A DNA stretch of 64,000 bases from Bacteroidota bacterium (lineage in GTDB: Bacteria > Bacteroidota > Bacteroidia > Flavobacteriales > Flavobacteriaceae): positions 62,001 through 126,000 of the forward strand of contig JAHJTN010000012.1 of the NCBI GenBank assembly GCA_018829465.1, read 5' to 3'. The translations under genes were made by a program, and so were the position numbers. Under the pieces are notes generated by a model. That model ran no database searches. It was not told where the DNA came from and was given only the letters and a program-made list of their open reading frames with translations. Below are positions 9,191 to 18,692 of the stretch, piece after piece. The stretch's first letter is position 1, and each line of letters opens with the position of its first letter.

Positions 9191-10840
9191 ATGACCGTTA
9201 TGTATAAAAAACTCCTCAAAAAAATAAGCCTCGCCTTCGTTGTATCTGCACTACTGATTTCTTGGACGAGCTACAAGGACAATTTCTTTGAAATAGCAAA
9301 ACAGATCGAAATTTTCACCACGCTCTACAAAGAAATCAACATGAACTATGTAGATGAAGTCAATCCGGCTGAATTGATGGACACAGCCATCAAAGAAATG
9401 CTGACAGATTTGGATCCCTATACGGTTTTTATGAACGAACAAGATGTAGAAGATGCCAAAATCAGAAATTCGGGTGAGTATTCCGGCGTGGGCGCATTGA
9501 TAAAGAACAAAGGAGGAAAACTGATTGTTATAGAGCCTTTTAAAAACTATCCGGCTGATTTGGCCGGGCTGAAAGCCGGCGATGAAATTGTCAAAATTGG
9601 TGACGTACTCGTTTCAGAGGTAGCGGACGATCCGGGTGCTTTGCTCAAAGGTTCGCCCGGTTCAAAAATCGAGCTTACCTTTATGCGAAACGGCCAAACC
9701 ATGAACACACAGCTGGTTCGCAAGGACATAGAGGTTGATGCCGTTCCTTACTACAAAATGGCATCTCCCACGGTGGGCTATATCGTTTTGACAGAATTTA
9801 ACCAAAAAGCCTCAGACCAAGTGGCAGATGCCGTTCGAGACTTAAAATTGGATGGCGCCACAAGCATCATCTTAGACCTAAGAGGCAACCCCGGCGGACT
9901 GCTCAACGAGGCTGTTGAAGTGGTCAATTTGTTTGTACCACGCGACCAATTGGTGGTTTCTACACAATCTAAAGTGCAGAAATACAACAATATTTATCTG
10001 ACCAAAAACAATCCGTTAGATTTGGAAATGCCTTTGGCTATTCTCATCAACGGACGAAGTGCCTCCGCATCTGAAATTGTTTCCGGTGCTTTGCAAGACT
10101 TAGACCGCGCCGTTGTCATCGGTTCAAAAAGTTTTGGAAAAGGCTTGGTACAAAGGCCAAAACCTTTGCTCTATGGCACCCAGGTGAAGATTACCATCTC
10201 AAGATATTTTATTCCATCGGGCAGAGGCATTCAGGCGCTTGATTATAAAAACAGAGACGCGCAGGGCAACGCAACCCGGCTTGACGACAAAAATATCCGG
10301 GCCTTCAGAACCAAAAACGGGCGCACTGTTTTTGACCACGGTGGTATCACCCCCGATATTTTTCTTCAAAATCAGAAAATCGGAAATGTGACTAAAGCAC
10401 TTTCAAACGAAGATCTCATCTTTAATTTTGCCACCCAATTTTACTATGCCAACCCCAATTTGGATTGGAACAACTTCTCGGTTACAGACAAACACCTAGA
10501 CGATTTTCAAACCTATGTGCAAAAGAAAAATTTTGAGTTTGTGACGCAAACCGAACAAGTGCTCGACAAAGCTATTGAGACGGCAATTGGTGATGAATTA
10601 AAAAATGCCTTGCAAACAGACCTCGCCGTATTAAAAACAAAAATCAGTCAAGAAAAAGATAATCTCGTTCGGGCCGCTCGAGAAGAAATTCGGACGCAAC
10701 TCACTCAAGAAATTGTTAAAAGATACGCCTATCGGGAAGGTCTGTACAGTTATAATTTAAACACTGATGACGCTATTCTTAAAGCCAAAGAAATTCTCGA
10801 CAATCCTGCAACTTATAACGCAATTCTCCAACCCAAGTAA
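9191..10840 (+). CDS. S41 carboxyl-terminal processing peptidase (CtpA/Prc-like)
   Basis: An exported peptidase with one N-terminal hydrophobic segment (signal peptide or anchor, about residues 5-27). A PDZ domain lies at about 85-165 (GVGALI, GLKAGDEIVKIGD), followed by the S41 catalytic domain. The serine-lysine dyad motifs are present: SASASE at 290-295 and Lys317 in SFGKG. The C-terminal third is a helical, lysine- and glutamate-rich extension. A second in-frame ATG at 9200 is an alternative start. In bacteria these enzymes trim periplasmic proteins at the C-terminus; the specific substrate is unknown. It follows rnpA by 61 nt and is 8 nt from the S10 gene. Confidence 0.93.
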   Translation: MTVMYKKLLKKISLAFVVSALLISWTSYKDNFFEIAKQIEIFTTLYKEINMNYVDEVNPAELMDTAIKEMLTDLDPYTVFMNEQDVEDAKIRNSGEYSGVGALIKNKGGKLIVIEPFKNYPADLAGLKAGDEIVKIGDVLVSEVADDPGALLKGSPGSKIELTFMRNGQTMNTQLVRKDIEVDAVPYYKMASPTVGYIVLTEFNQKASDQVADAVRDLKLDGATSIILDLRGNPGGLLNEAVEVVNLFVPRDQLVVSTQSKVQKYNNIYLTKNNPLDLEMPLAILINGRSASASEIVSGALQDLDRAVVIGSKSFGKGLVQRPKPLLYGTQVKITISRYFIPSGRGIQALDYKNRDAQGNATRLDDKNIRAFRTKNGRTVFDHGGITPDIFLQNQKIGNVTKALSNEDLIFNFATQFYYANPNLDWNNFSVTDKHLDDFQTYVQKKNFEFVTQTEQVLDKAIETAIGDELKNALQTDLAVLKTKISQEKDNLVRAAREEIRTQLTQEIVKRYAYREGLYSYNLNTDDAILKAKEILDNPATYNAILQPK

Positions 10841-10848
10841 TCTTCGCC

Positions 10849-12342
10849 ATGATTCAAAAAACACTGAAGAACAAACTGTTATTAACCATTAGCTGTTTGT
10901 TTATTTCCCTGCCTGTTTTTTATGGGCAAGTGGTTTCGCCCAAAAAATTTGTTACCCAACACGGTTGGAAAAACGGAAGTAAAACCGTTTTGTACAAAGC
11001 CGTCGGCAGCGAAACACCGCTCACAAACAAAGATGGGGATACAACCGCACTGCTTTGGACTGTGAGTTATCTTAAAGCAAATGCCGACAACAAACAACCG
11101 GTGAGTTTTGTATTTAACGGCGGCCCCGGCTCGGCCTCCGTGTGGTTACACATGGGATTTTTAGGTCCCAAAGTGGTGCGCGTGGACAGTGAAGCAAATC
11201 AAGATGATGGCGCAGCGCCATACGAATGGACAGAAAATCCGGATTTTTTGATCGAGCAGACAGATTTGGTTTTTATAGATCCGGTAGGCACCGGATATAG
11301 CCGTGTGGTAGGCAAAGGAAAGGTAGAAGATTATTGGGGTCTGAATGAAGACGCCGCTTCTATAGCGCAATTTATCCGACGATGGCTAACCGAAAATGGC
11401 CGGTGGCTGTCTCCCAAATACATCATCGGCGAAAGTTTTGGCACCACCCGTGCCGCAGCCATAGCCGAAACGCTGGAAGGCGATGGACAAGAAGTTGCAC
11501 TCAACGGACTGGTATTAATCTCTCAAGCGCTTGACTATGCCGGATCCACCTCTATAGACGACAATATTGTTTCCTATGTTACCTACTTGCCAAGCATGGC
11601 CGCCACATCTTGGTATCACAAAAAAGCAGGTGTCGGCAAAACGCTAGAAAGTTTTGTGGAGGAGGCCAGACAGTTTGCCTACAACGAATACGTCTCTGCA
11701 CTCTACAAAGGCAACCTGCTCAAGCCTGCCGAAAAAGAAAAGCTCGTGCAAAAGTTGGTATATTTTACAGGCCTGTCGGAAAATTACATCCGTTTATCCA
11801 ATTGCAGAATTCTTATCCCCCGCTATCAAAAAGAATTGTTACGCGACGCAGGTTTAACCCTAGGGAGACTCGATGGCAGGTTTAAAGGCTCTGAAGCAGA
11901 CAATATCAGCGGCCGTCCAACTTTGGGCGACGCATCGGGTTATCAAACCTCGGGTGCCTACACCGCTTTTTTTAACCATTACCTAAAACAGGATTTAAAC
12001 GTTGAACAAAGCATACCATATTTGAGCGACAATGACAATATCGGGAATCTGTGGAATTGGCGCGATGTGCCTGTTGGGCAATATTGGGAACCTGTCCCGG
12101 TCAATGTCACTAGACGATTGACAGCCGCTATGCGCAGAAATTCAGATTTAAAAGTGTTGGTTGCAGCCGGATACTACGACCTCATCACCCCTTTTTTTGA
12201 TGCCGAGTACACTTTTTCTCGAAACGGTATTCCATCCGATCGTGTACAATTTCAATACTACGAAGCGGGTCATATGATGTATAACCACCAACCTGATTTC
12301 AAAAAATTGGCCGATGATATCAAAATTTTCTTAGCCAAATAA
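10849..12342 (+). CDS. S10-family serine carboxypeptidase-like protein, secreted
   Basis: An alpha/beta-hydrolase of the serine carboxypeptidase (S10) group, with 497 residues and a signal peptide ending near FYGQ. The oxyanion segment NGGPGSASVW, the nucleophile elbow GESFG (Ser196), Asp444 in DLITPF and His475 in GHMMY form a complete triad in the expected order. It should remove C-terminal residues from peptides in the periplasm or outside the cell. It begins 8 nt after the S41 gene and closes the peptidase run that starts at 5.1 kb. Family members annotated as peptidases may have other acyl-transfer roles. Confidence 0.9.
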   Translation: MIQKTLKNKLLLTISCLFISLPVFYGQVVSPKKFVTQHGWKNGSKTVLYKAVGSETPLTNKDGDTTALLWTVSYLKANADNKQPVSFVFNGGPGSASVWLHMGFLGPKVVRVDSEANQDDGAAPYEWTENPDFLIEQTDLVFIDPVGTGYSRVVGKGKVEDYWGLNEDAASIAQFIRRWLTENGRWLSPKYIIGESFGTTRAAAIAETLEGDGQEVALNGLVLISQALDYAGSTSIDDNIVSYVTYLPSMAATSWYHKKAGVGKTLESFVEEARQFAYNEYVSALYKGNLLKPAEKEKLVQKLVYFTGLSENYIRLSNCRILIPRYQKELLRDAGLTLGRLDGRFKGSEADNISGRPTLGDASGYQTSGAYTAFFNHYLKQDLNVEQSIPYLSDNDNIGNLWNWRDVPVGQYWEPVPVNVTRRLTAAMRRNSDLKVLVAAGYYDLITPFFDAEYTFSRNGIPSDRVQFQYYEAGHMMYNHQPDFKKLADDIKIFLAK

Positions 12343-12364
12343 ATTAAAACTGTGCGTCATCATC

Positions 12365-12396
12365 TTTGAGAAAGCCAAAACAAAATAGTAAATTAG
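12365..12396 (+). promoter_or_regulatory. recA promoter (one mismatch)
   Basis: TTTG at 12365-12368 and TAAATTAG at 12389-12396 are 20 nt apart and resemble the Bacteroidota -33/-7 pair with one mismatch in the -7 box. A run of 14 A residues (12403-12416) separates the box from the recA ATG. No SOS box of the LexA type is evident to me. Confidence 0.4.
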
Positions 12397-12418
12397 CCAA
12401 CTAAAAAAAAAAAAAATT

Positions 12419-13423
12419 ATGAGCGCTGATAAAGAAGCCAAACTCAAAGCGTTGAAACTCACGCTTGACAAGTTAGACAAAGCCTATGGCAAAGGCACTG
12501 TAATGAAAATGGGCGACAGTGCCGTGGTAGAATTAGAAGCCATCCCGTCCGGGTCTTTTGGGTTGGATGTGGCCTTGGGCGTGGGAGGGTATCCACGTGG
12601 GCGCGTTATTGAAATTTACGGTCCGGAATCATCCGGTAAAACAACATTGACCTTGCATGCCATAGCCGAAGCTCAGAAATTGGGTGGTATCGCGGCTTTT
12701 ATAGACGCCGAACACGCATTTGATCGGTTTTATGCAGAAAAACTGGGAATCGATATAGACAACTTAATTATATCGCAGCCGGACAACGGCGAGCAAGCCC
12801 TCGAAATTGCAGACAACCTCATCCGCTCCGGTGCCATTGATATTGTGGTGATTGACTCCGTAGCCGCGTTGACGCCAAAGAGTGAAATTGAAGGTGAGAT
12901 GGGCGACTCTAAAATGGGACTGCACGCGCGCTTGATGTCACAAGCCCTGCGAAAACTTACCGCGAGTATCAGTAAAACGAACTCGACTGTTATTTTTATC
13001 AACCAATTGCGCGACAAGATTGGGGTGATGTTTGGCAGCCCCGAAACAACTACCGGTGGGAATGCATTAAAATTTTATGCTTCCGTACGCTTAGACATCA
13101 GAAGAGCCACACAAATCAAAGATGGTGACAATGTCATAGGCAACCGCACCCGTGTAAAAGTGGTTAAAAACAAGGTAGCACCGCCTTTCAAAACTTGTGA
13201 ATTTGACATTATGTATGGCGTGGGCATTTCCAAAGCCGGAGAAGTGTTGGATTTGGCTGTTGATTATGAAATTGTCAAAAAAGCCGGTTCTTGGTTTAGC
13301 TATGGCGATACCAAACTCGGACAAGGCCGCGATTCTGTCAAAGAACTCATCAAAGACAATCCTGAACTTTTGGAAGAGCTAGAAGGTAAAATCAAAGAAG
13401 CGCTGAAGGCTTTGGAGAAATAG
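12419..13423 (+). CDS. recA: Recombinase RecA
   Basis: The strand-exchange protein of homologous recombination and the SOS co-protease. It has 334 residues. The Walker A motif GPESSGKT is at 68-75, Walker B-like VVIDSVAAL follows, and loop L1/L2 residues ([42 protein letters not shown] region) are intact. The C-terminus is acidic and lysine-rich as usual. It is transcribed alone: there is a promoter-like pair upstream and a strong hairpin terminator immediately after. Confidence 0.98.
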   Translation: MSADKEAKLKALKLTLDKLDKAYGKGTVMKMGDSAVVELEAIPSGSFGLDVALGVGGYPRGRVIEIYGPESSGKTTLTLHAIAEAQKLGGIAAFIDAEHAFDRFYAEKLGIDIDNLIISQPDNGEQALEIADNLIRSGAIDIVVIDSVAALTPKSEIEGEMGDSKMGLHARLMSQALRKLTASISKTNSTVIFINQLRDKIGVMFGSPETTTGGNALKFYASVRLDIRRATQIKDGDNVIGNRTRVKVVKNKVAPPFKTCEFDIMYGVGISKAGEVLDLAVDYEIVKKAGSWFSYGDTKLGQGRDSVKELIKDNPELLEELEGKIKEALKALEK

Positions 13424-13443
13424 ATTTGAAACAACATACTATA

Positions 13444-13474
13444 AACGTCGAAATACAAGTTTCGGCGTTTTTTA
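13444..13474 (+). terminator. Rho-independent terminator of recA
   Basis: A 10-bp inverted repeat (AACGTCGAAA / TTTCGGCGTT, one G-T pair) with a 6-nt loop, followed by a T-run, 21 nt after the recA stop. Confidence 0.9.
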
Positions 13475-13565
13475 TTTCAATCATAAGGTTGCTGACACCC
13501 AAGCGATGGCGTTTAAAAATAAATAGCTAATTTTGAATAGCTTATCATCCAAACTTTAACCCATC

Positions 13566-15092
13566 ATGAAACCGTTTCTTTTCCCAACCGTCTTATGTCT
13601 CTCGTTTATGGTGTTTGCCCAAGAAAATTCCACCGGCATTTTTCAATACAACCGAGATATCGGCAGTCCTAAAATTGCAGGTTCGGTGGCCTATGATCAT
13701 GCTTCCCAAACATACACCATCGAAGGTGCCGGAAACTCTGATTTGGAGAAACCTGATGCCTTTCGTTTCTTGTACAATAAACTAAAAGGAGATTTTATAG
13801 CTACGGCAAATTTCGAATTTGAAAATGCCCAAGACATGCATCAAAAAATGGGTTGGATGGCGCGTGCCACAGTAGCCGACAAAGCACTCATGGTGGGCAG
13901 TTTTCTTTATGGCGACGGACACATGACCGCTGAATGGACTGAGCCGGTTGAAAAAGAAATACAAAATTCGCCGGAAAAAATCAGTGCTTCCAAGCGGTAT
14001 CAGTAAATCATCCAACTAGAGCGCAGCGGCAATACATTTATTATCAGGGCTGCCCACCCGGGCGAACCGCTTCAGGAAATCGGGTCAAAAGTTATAAACC
14101 AGATGTCGGAAGAAATCTATCTCGGCTTAGTGATGTTTTCGTATGATGAGAAAACCATCAAAACAGCAAAAGTTTGGAATGTACGAATAGACCAGCCTGT
14201 TGCCAAAAACTACAACCCGAATTCGGAAGGTTGGATTGCATGTAGAATGGAAACCATGAATGTTTTTGATGGAAAACGCCGTGTTATTTATGAAAAAAAC
14301 AGCCGTTTTGAAGCACCGAATTGGATGCCTGATGGTAAAACATTGTTATTTAACATGGAGGGTTTGCTTTATAAAATTCCTGTTAGCGGCGGCGCACTTG
14401 AACAATTGAATACCGGATTTGCCACCAGCAACAACAACGATCACGGCATCTCATTTGACGCACAAAAACTGGCCATCAGCCACCACAGAGCAGGTTTTCC
14501 GGGGGGAGGCTCAACCGTATATGTACTTCCTGTTGAAGGTGGCAATCCTGAGTTGGTAACCCCACAAACGCCTTCCTATTTTCACGGGTGGGCACCCAAC
14601 AACGAAGAGGTTGTTTACGTGGCGCAAAGAGCCGGTTCGGAAGTGTATGATATTTATAAAAAGTCCATAAAAGGTGGCGATGAAATAAAGTTGACCAACA
14701 ACCAAAAATTTGAACATGCAGATGGCTCAGAGTATTCACCGGATGGAAAATACATCTACTACAACGGATCAAAAAACGGTGGTACTATGCAACTTTGGCG
14801 GATGAAACCGGATGGCAGTCAAAAGGAGCAACTTACCTTTGACGAATATAACGATTGGTTTCCACACATATCTCCGGACGGAAAATGGATCGCTTTTATC
14901 TCCTTTGAACCAAACATCGAATTGAATGCACATCCTTCATATAAACGTGTGATGTTGCGGTTGATGCCGACCTCGGGTGGCGCACCCAAAGTAATTGCTC
15001 ATTTGTATGGCGGACAAGGCACTATCAATGTGAATTCGTGGTCGCCGGACAGTAAACATATAGCCTTTGTAAGTAATTCAGGGGAAAAATAA
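13566..15092 (+). pseudogene. TolB/PD40 beta-propeller secreted protein, interrupted by one in-frame stop
   Basis: One continuous frame of 508 sense positions is broken only by a TAA at 14004-14006. The first part (13566-14006, 146 aa) has a signal peptide ending near VFAQ and a beta-rich N-terminal domain. The second part, open from directly after the stop to 15092, holds the rest of that domain and a propeller of PD40/TolB-like repeats (SPDGKYIYYNGS, SPDGKWIAFIS, SPDSKHIAFVS). The frame and protein character continue across the stop, so this is a single nonsense change, not a frameshift. The second part has an internal ATG at 14103 but no signal peptide, so it is unlikely to work alone. A sequencing error or readthrough is possible. 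The family is common in Bacteroidota and has no settled function. Confidence 0.8.
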
Positions 15093-15203
15093 ATAATCAA
15101 AATTTACCTTTACAGTCAGAAAAATAGAATTCATTTAAAATCTTCTAACAAATCTGCAAGTACAAAATTTCAAACACCGCCTAACCTATAAAAAATCACA
15201 AAC

Positions 15204-16019
15204 ATGTTCTACTTTAAAAAATTCTTAAAATCCGAAGGTATTCTCATGGGTTTTCTTTTGTTTTCGACTGTGCAAAGCTTTGCACAAAAGCAGTTTAAAG
15301 TGCTGCTTATTACCGAAACTGCCGGTTGGCACCACGAGTCTATAGACAACGGAATTGTCGCCATTCAAAATTTGGCCGCAACGCACAATTTTGATGTGGT
15401 AAGACAACAAGAAGCCATCAAGGTTACGGAAGATTGGCTAAAGAACTTTGCTGCGGTCATTTTTTTGAGTACCACTGCCGATATCTTTGATCAAGATGAA
15501 CAAGCCGCTTTTGAAAAATACATTCAATCGGGTAGAGGCTATGTGGGTATTCATGCTGCCTCGGATACGGAGTACGATTGGGCTTGGTACACGCAATTGG
15601 TCGGTAGGATGTTTCACATTCATCCGGCGCAACAAACCGCCAAACTGAAAATACTCGATCATAATTTTCCGGGCTTAGAGCATTTTCCCAACACTTTGTT
15701 GTGGACCGATGAGTGGTACGAATTTGGTGAAGATAAAGTATCCGGGCTGAAGAATTTGATTGCCGTTGACGAAAATTCCTACAATGCTGTAACTATATGG
15801 GAAAAAAGAGATTTGGACGCAAATGGAAATTTGGTGGACAGAATAGGCAAAGGAATGGGCAAACTGCATCCCATTTCTTGGTATCATGAGTTTGACGGTG
15901 GCCGCGCTTTTTACACGGCTTTAGGCCACATCGAAAAAGTGTACGAAAACCAATGGTTTTTAGACCACCTCTACGGCGGGATTTATTATGCGGCTACCGG
16001 AAAAGGCATTGAAAAATAA
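15204..16019 (+). CDS. ThuA-domain (glutamine-amidotransferase-like fold) secreted protein
   Basis: A 271-residue protein with a signal peptide (hydrophobic core MGFLLFSTVQSF, cleavage near FAQ) followed by a ThuA domain. Typical ThuA features are visible: the strand FKVLLITETAGWHHESI, the turn FLSTTADIFD, GRGYVGIHAASDTEYDW, and a WTDEWY segment followed by HPISWYHEFDGGRAFYTALGH. ThuA proteins are linked to trehalose or other sugar use in some bacteria and are often fused to PQQ-dehydrogenase-like parts in Bacteroidota; no catalytic activity is assured. It follows the broken TolB-like gene by 111 nt, and both encode exported proteins. Confidence 0.85.
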   Translation: MFYFKKFLKSEGILMGFLLFSTVQSFAQKQFKVLLITETAGWHHESIDNGIVAIQNLAATHNFDVVRQQEAIKVTEDWLKNFAAVIFLSTTADIFDQDEQAAFEKYIQSGRGYVGIHAASDTEYDWAWYTQLVGRMFHIHPAQQTAKLKILDHNFPGLEHFPNTLLWTDEWYEFGEDKVSGLKNLIAVDENSYNAVTIWEKRDLDANGNLVDRIGKGMGKLHPISWYHEFDGGRAFYTALGHIEKVYENQWFLDHLYGGIYYAATGKGIEK

Positions 16020-16026
16020 GGTTTGC

Positions 16027-16812
16027 TTATTTACCTTGAAACTGTGCTTTTCTTTTTTCTAAAAAGGCAGAAGTGCCCTCTTTAAAGTCAGCCGTTTCAA
16101 AACAAGCACCAAAAAGTCTGATTTCTTCCTGAAAACCATTTTTATCGATTTCAAATCCGGCATTGATGGCTTGAATGGCATATTTGATGGCAACCGGACT
16201 GTTCCCTGAAATTTTCTGAGCCAATTTTTCAGCAGTTTCCAAAAGATTTTCTTGGGCGACCACTTCATTTACCAAACCCAATCTCAATGCTTTGTCTGCC
16301 GAGATTGGCACAGCCGAGCAAATCATCTCCAGGGCATGACCTTTGCCTACCAGTTGTGCCAAACGTTGTGTGCCGCCATAGCCCGGAATCACTCCCAAAG
16401 ACACTTCAGGCAGCCCCATTTTTGCGTTTTCGGATGCAATGCGTATATGTGCCGCCATGGCCAATTCCAGCCCGCCGCCCAAAGCATAACCATTGATAGC
16501 GGCGATGACGGGCTTGTTAAAATTTTCGATAAAATTCATGACTTCATCTTGCCCCTTTTGTGCAAGCTCACTCCCGTGGTGGGCGTCAAAGTTTGCGAAT
16601 TCAGAAATATCTGCCCCGGCTACAAAAGCTTTGTCACCGCTTCCTGTAAGAATCACAGCGCGGATATCGCCATCGTTTTGCGCCAAAGTCAACGCACTTT
16701 GTAATTCTTTCAACGTTTCTCTGTTGAGCGCATTGAGCTTTTCGGGGCGGTTGATGGTGATGGTCGCTGTAGATCCATTCGATGTGTATAGGATGTTCAG
16801 AAAGGTTTTCAT
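16027..16812 (-). CDS. Enoyl-CoA hydratase/isomerase (crotonase) family protein
   Basis: A 261-residue crotonase. The oxyanion-hole segments are present: DKAFVAGADISEF (about 65-77) and ALGGGLELAMAAHIRIA, with MGLPEVSLGVIPGYGGTQRL, where the glutamate of PEVSLG and the second acid region are as in enoyl-CoA hydratases. It should hydrate 2-enoyl-CoA in fatty-acid or amino-acid breakdown; the exact chain length is not predictable. No other beta-oxidation gene is nearby. The upstream 218 nt contain copy A of the four-copy intergenic element, ending 58 nt before the start codon. It converges with the ThuA gene. Confidence 0.9.
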   Translation of the reverse strand: MKTFLNILYTSNGSTATITINRPEKLNALNRETLKELQSALTLAQNDGDIRAVILTGSGDKAFVAGADISEFANFDAHHGSELAQKGQDEVMNFIENFNKPVIAAINGYALGGGLELAMAAHIRIASENAKMGLPEVSLGVIPGYGGTQRLAQLVGKGHALEMICSAVPISADKALRLGLVNEVVAQENLLETAEKLAQKISGNSPVAIKYAIQAINAGFEIDKNGFQEEIRLFGACFETADFKEGTSAFLEKRKAQFQGK

Positions 16813-16870
16813 CTCTTTATAATTTATTTGTTTTTATCGTTCATGCTTCGACTGCGCTCAGCACAGGCTT

Positions 16871-16927
16871 GGAACGTCCTAGGATAATCATGCTCCTGAG
16901 TGCAAAATTTTTACATGGGCGTTTCAT
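16871..16927 (-). repeat. Intergenic structured element, copy A
   Basis: One of four related copies, all on the minus strand relative to transcription. Read in gene direction it starts GAAACGCCCATGTAAAAA and ends GGACGTTCC, and the two ends can pair with mismatches. It lies 58 nt upstream of the crotonase start. Its gene-proximal flank runs into a different motif (about 16843-16868, CTTCGACTGCGCTCAGC), so this copy is a composite of two repeat types. Confidence 0.7.
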
Positions 16928-17030
16928 GTGTTTATGTCTTTTTTTTTACAATTATTTCAACAGCAATAATATCCAATTTGTACAACTTCAGCTAAGAGAA
17001 ATTGCTTTCTTATATGGAGATCAAATGTAT

Positions 17031-18482
17031 TTAATCTTTCGGAATCACCACAGTAAAAACCGTTCCTTTTCCGGGTTTGGATACAAAACTAATTTTGCCT
17101 TTTTTGCTTTCAACGATATTTTTAACCATGGCCAAGCCCAAACCCATGCCGCTGCTTTTGGTGGTAAATTGAGGTTCAAAAACCTTGTTTTTATTATCTT
17201 CGGTGATGCCGACGCCATTGTCCGATACTGTTAGTATGACTTCATTGGCGTTTTGGTCGAGCTGAACTAAAATTTTTGGGGTCGTCCCTTCTGAAACGGC
17301 TTGAATGCCGTTTTTTACTAAGTTGGTAACTATGCGTATCAGTTGTGTTCTGTCAAATTTTGCTGTTATTTTATCTGTTGATGGTTTAAAAAGAATGTAT
17401 TGTTCGTCAAAAATTTCCAATGCGAGTTTGACCACTTTCACCACGTTGATGGTTTCATTTTTTTGAGCCGGCATATCGGAAAAATTGGAGAAAGCCGATG
17501 CAATAGAGCTCATGGTATCTATTTGTTGTATCATACTTTTGCAAAAATCTGAAATTTTGCGTTTGGCCTCCGGGTCAGACGGATCAAACCTGTGTTCCAA
17601 ACTCTGTACAGAAAGCCTCATGGGCGTCAGCGGATTTTTAATTTCGTGAGCCACTTGTTTGGCCATTTCCCGCCAAGCATTTTCGCGTTCGCCCACCGCC
17701 AATTTTGCCGCACTTTCTTCCAATTTGTCCACCATACTGTTGTAGGCCGTTACCAAGTTATAAATTTCGACGCCTGCTTGTTTAACCGTGATTTTCTGGT
17801 CGCGACCTCCCAATCTGATCTTATACATTTTATCGCTTACAGACTTGAGCGATTTGGTGATATAACTCGAAATAAAATAGGACAACGCCACGGCGATAAT
17901 CAGCATAAACAAATAGACCTGACCAAGCCGCTTCAAAAATTCGTAGTGTTCTCTTTGTATAAAATCTTCCTCCTGCAAGTAAGGAATATTCAAAATTAAC
18001 AAAGGTTTAAATTTGGCATCTGTTAAGTAGCTGTAGGAGGATTGAAAAATCTGGTTGTTTTCAACTTTTTGGACAACATACCGCTTGTCGGCTGCATTTT
18101 TGACACGCATCAATATACTGTCTTTGACTTTTGTGACCAAAGTGTCGGTGGCAAATGATTCTTTTGATGTTTTTAGCAGATTGCCATTTAAGTCGTACAG
18201 GTTGATTTGCAAATTGTGAATATTGGCAATTTCATAGATTTTGTCTCGAAAAATATAAGGGATGTTTTTGGGTACGACATCAAATGTAGTGGTTCTCAAT
18301 ACGTAATTGATGTGTTCGCGTATGGCGTCCTCTTTGCGCTCCAGACGGTCTCTATGGTATGCTGCCACTTCTTCTCTGTATTGCAATATGGTGACACCGG
18401 CTATCAATCCAAAAGCAGCCAAGACCAACAAAATCATGGATACAAATATGCGAAACCGAAGAGAAAATTTGTTGTAAATCAT
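17031..18482 (-). CDS. NtrY-like sensor histidine kinase
   Basis: A 483-residue membrane kinase. TM1 is at about 11-32, followed by an extracytoplasmic sensor segment of about 155 residues, TM2 at about 188-208 and a HAMP linker. The H-box is QVAHEIKNPLTPMR with His279, and the ATPase domain has TNLVKNGIQAV (N box), SDNGVGI (G1) and GMGLGLAMVKNIV (G2). The KNPLTP and PMRLS form of the H-box is typical of the NtrY group. No response-regulator gene lies next to it, so it is an orphan here and its partner and signal are unknown. It is followed by copy A of the intergenic element and the crotonase gene on the same strand. Confidence 0.92.
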   Translation of the reverse strand: MIYNKFSLRFRIFVSMILLVLAAFGLIAGVTILQYREEVAAYHRDRLERKEDAIREHINYVLRTTTFDVVPKNIPYIFRDKIYEIANIHNLQINLYDLNGNLLKTSKESFATDTLVTKVKDSILMRVKNAADKRYVVQKVENNQIFQSSYSYLTDAKFKPLLILNIPYLQEEDFIQREHYEFLKRLGQVYLFMLIIAVALSYFISSYITKSLKSVSDKMYKIRLGGRDQKITVKQAGVEIYNLVTAYNSMVDKLEESAAKLAVGERENAWREMAKQVAHEIKNPLTPMRLSVQSLEHRFDPSDPEAKRKISDFCKSMIQQIDTMSSIASAFSNFSDMPAQKNETINVVKVVKLALEIFDEQYILFKPSTDKITAKFDRTQLIRIVTNLVKNGIQAVSEGTTPKILVQLDQNANEVILTVSDNGVGITEDNKNKVFEPQFTTKSSGMGLGLAMVKNIVESKKGKISFVSKPGKGTVFTVVIPKD

Positions 18483-18633
18483 AGATTGTGCACCAACGCA
18501 TCCAAAAATACGCTTTTCAATGCGATTTTAAAACAAATGCTTGCATCAAAAAGAATTCCAAAGTGCGGCCATTCCGTGGGTATTTTCTCTTTTAAATAAA
18601 CGATCGGGGAACGCTTCGCTTTGGATATGTGAA

Positions 18634-18671
18634 ATAAAAAACCTCACCTGCTTTTGATAGCCTGTGAGGTT
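18634..18671 (-). terminator. Terminator of the Asp-box propeller gene
   Basis: An 8-bp inverted repeat (AACCTCAC / GTGAGGTT) with an A-run on its left, which is a T-run on the minus transcript. It lies 22 nt past the stop of the gene at 18693. Confidence 0.8.
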
Positions 18672-18692
18672 ATAAAATCGTTTAAAAAATGT

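Noticed and set aside
14103-15092. Second part of the broken TolB-like gene as an independent gene
   Set aside because: It is in the same frame as the first part, has no signal peptide, and the open frame reaches back to the stop codon.
16899-16927. Short peptide from the ATG of the intergenic element (MKRPCK..)
   Set aside because: The frame begins alike in copies A, B and D but then diverges in length and sequence and is absent from copy C, so the pairing stem explains the conservation better.
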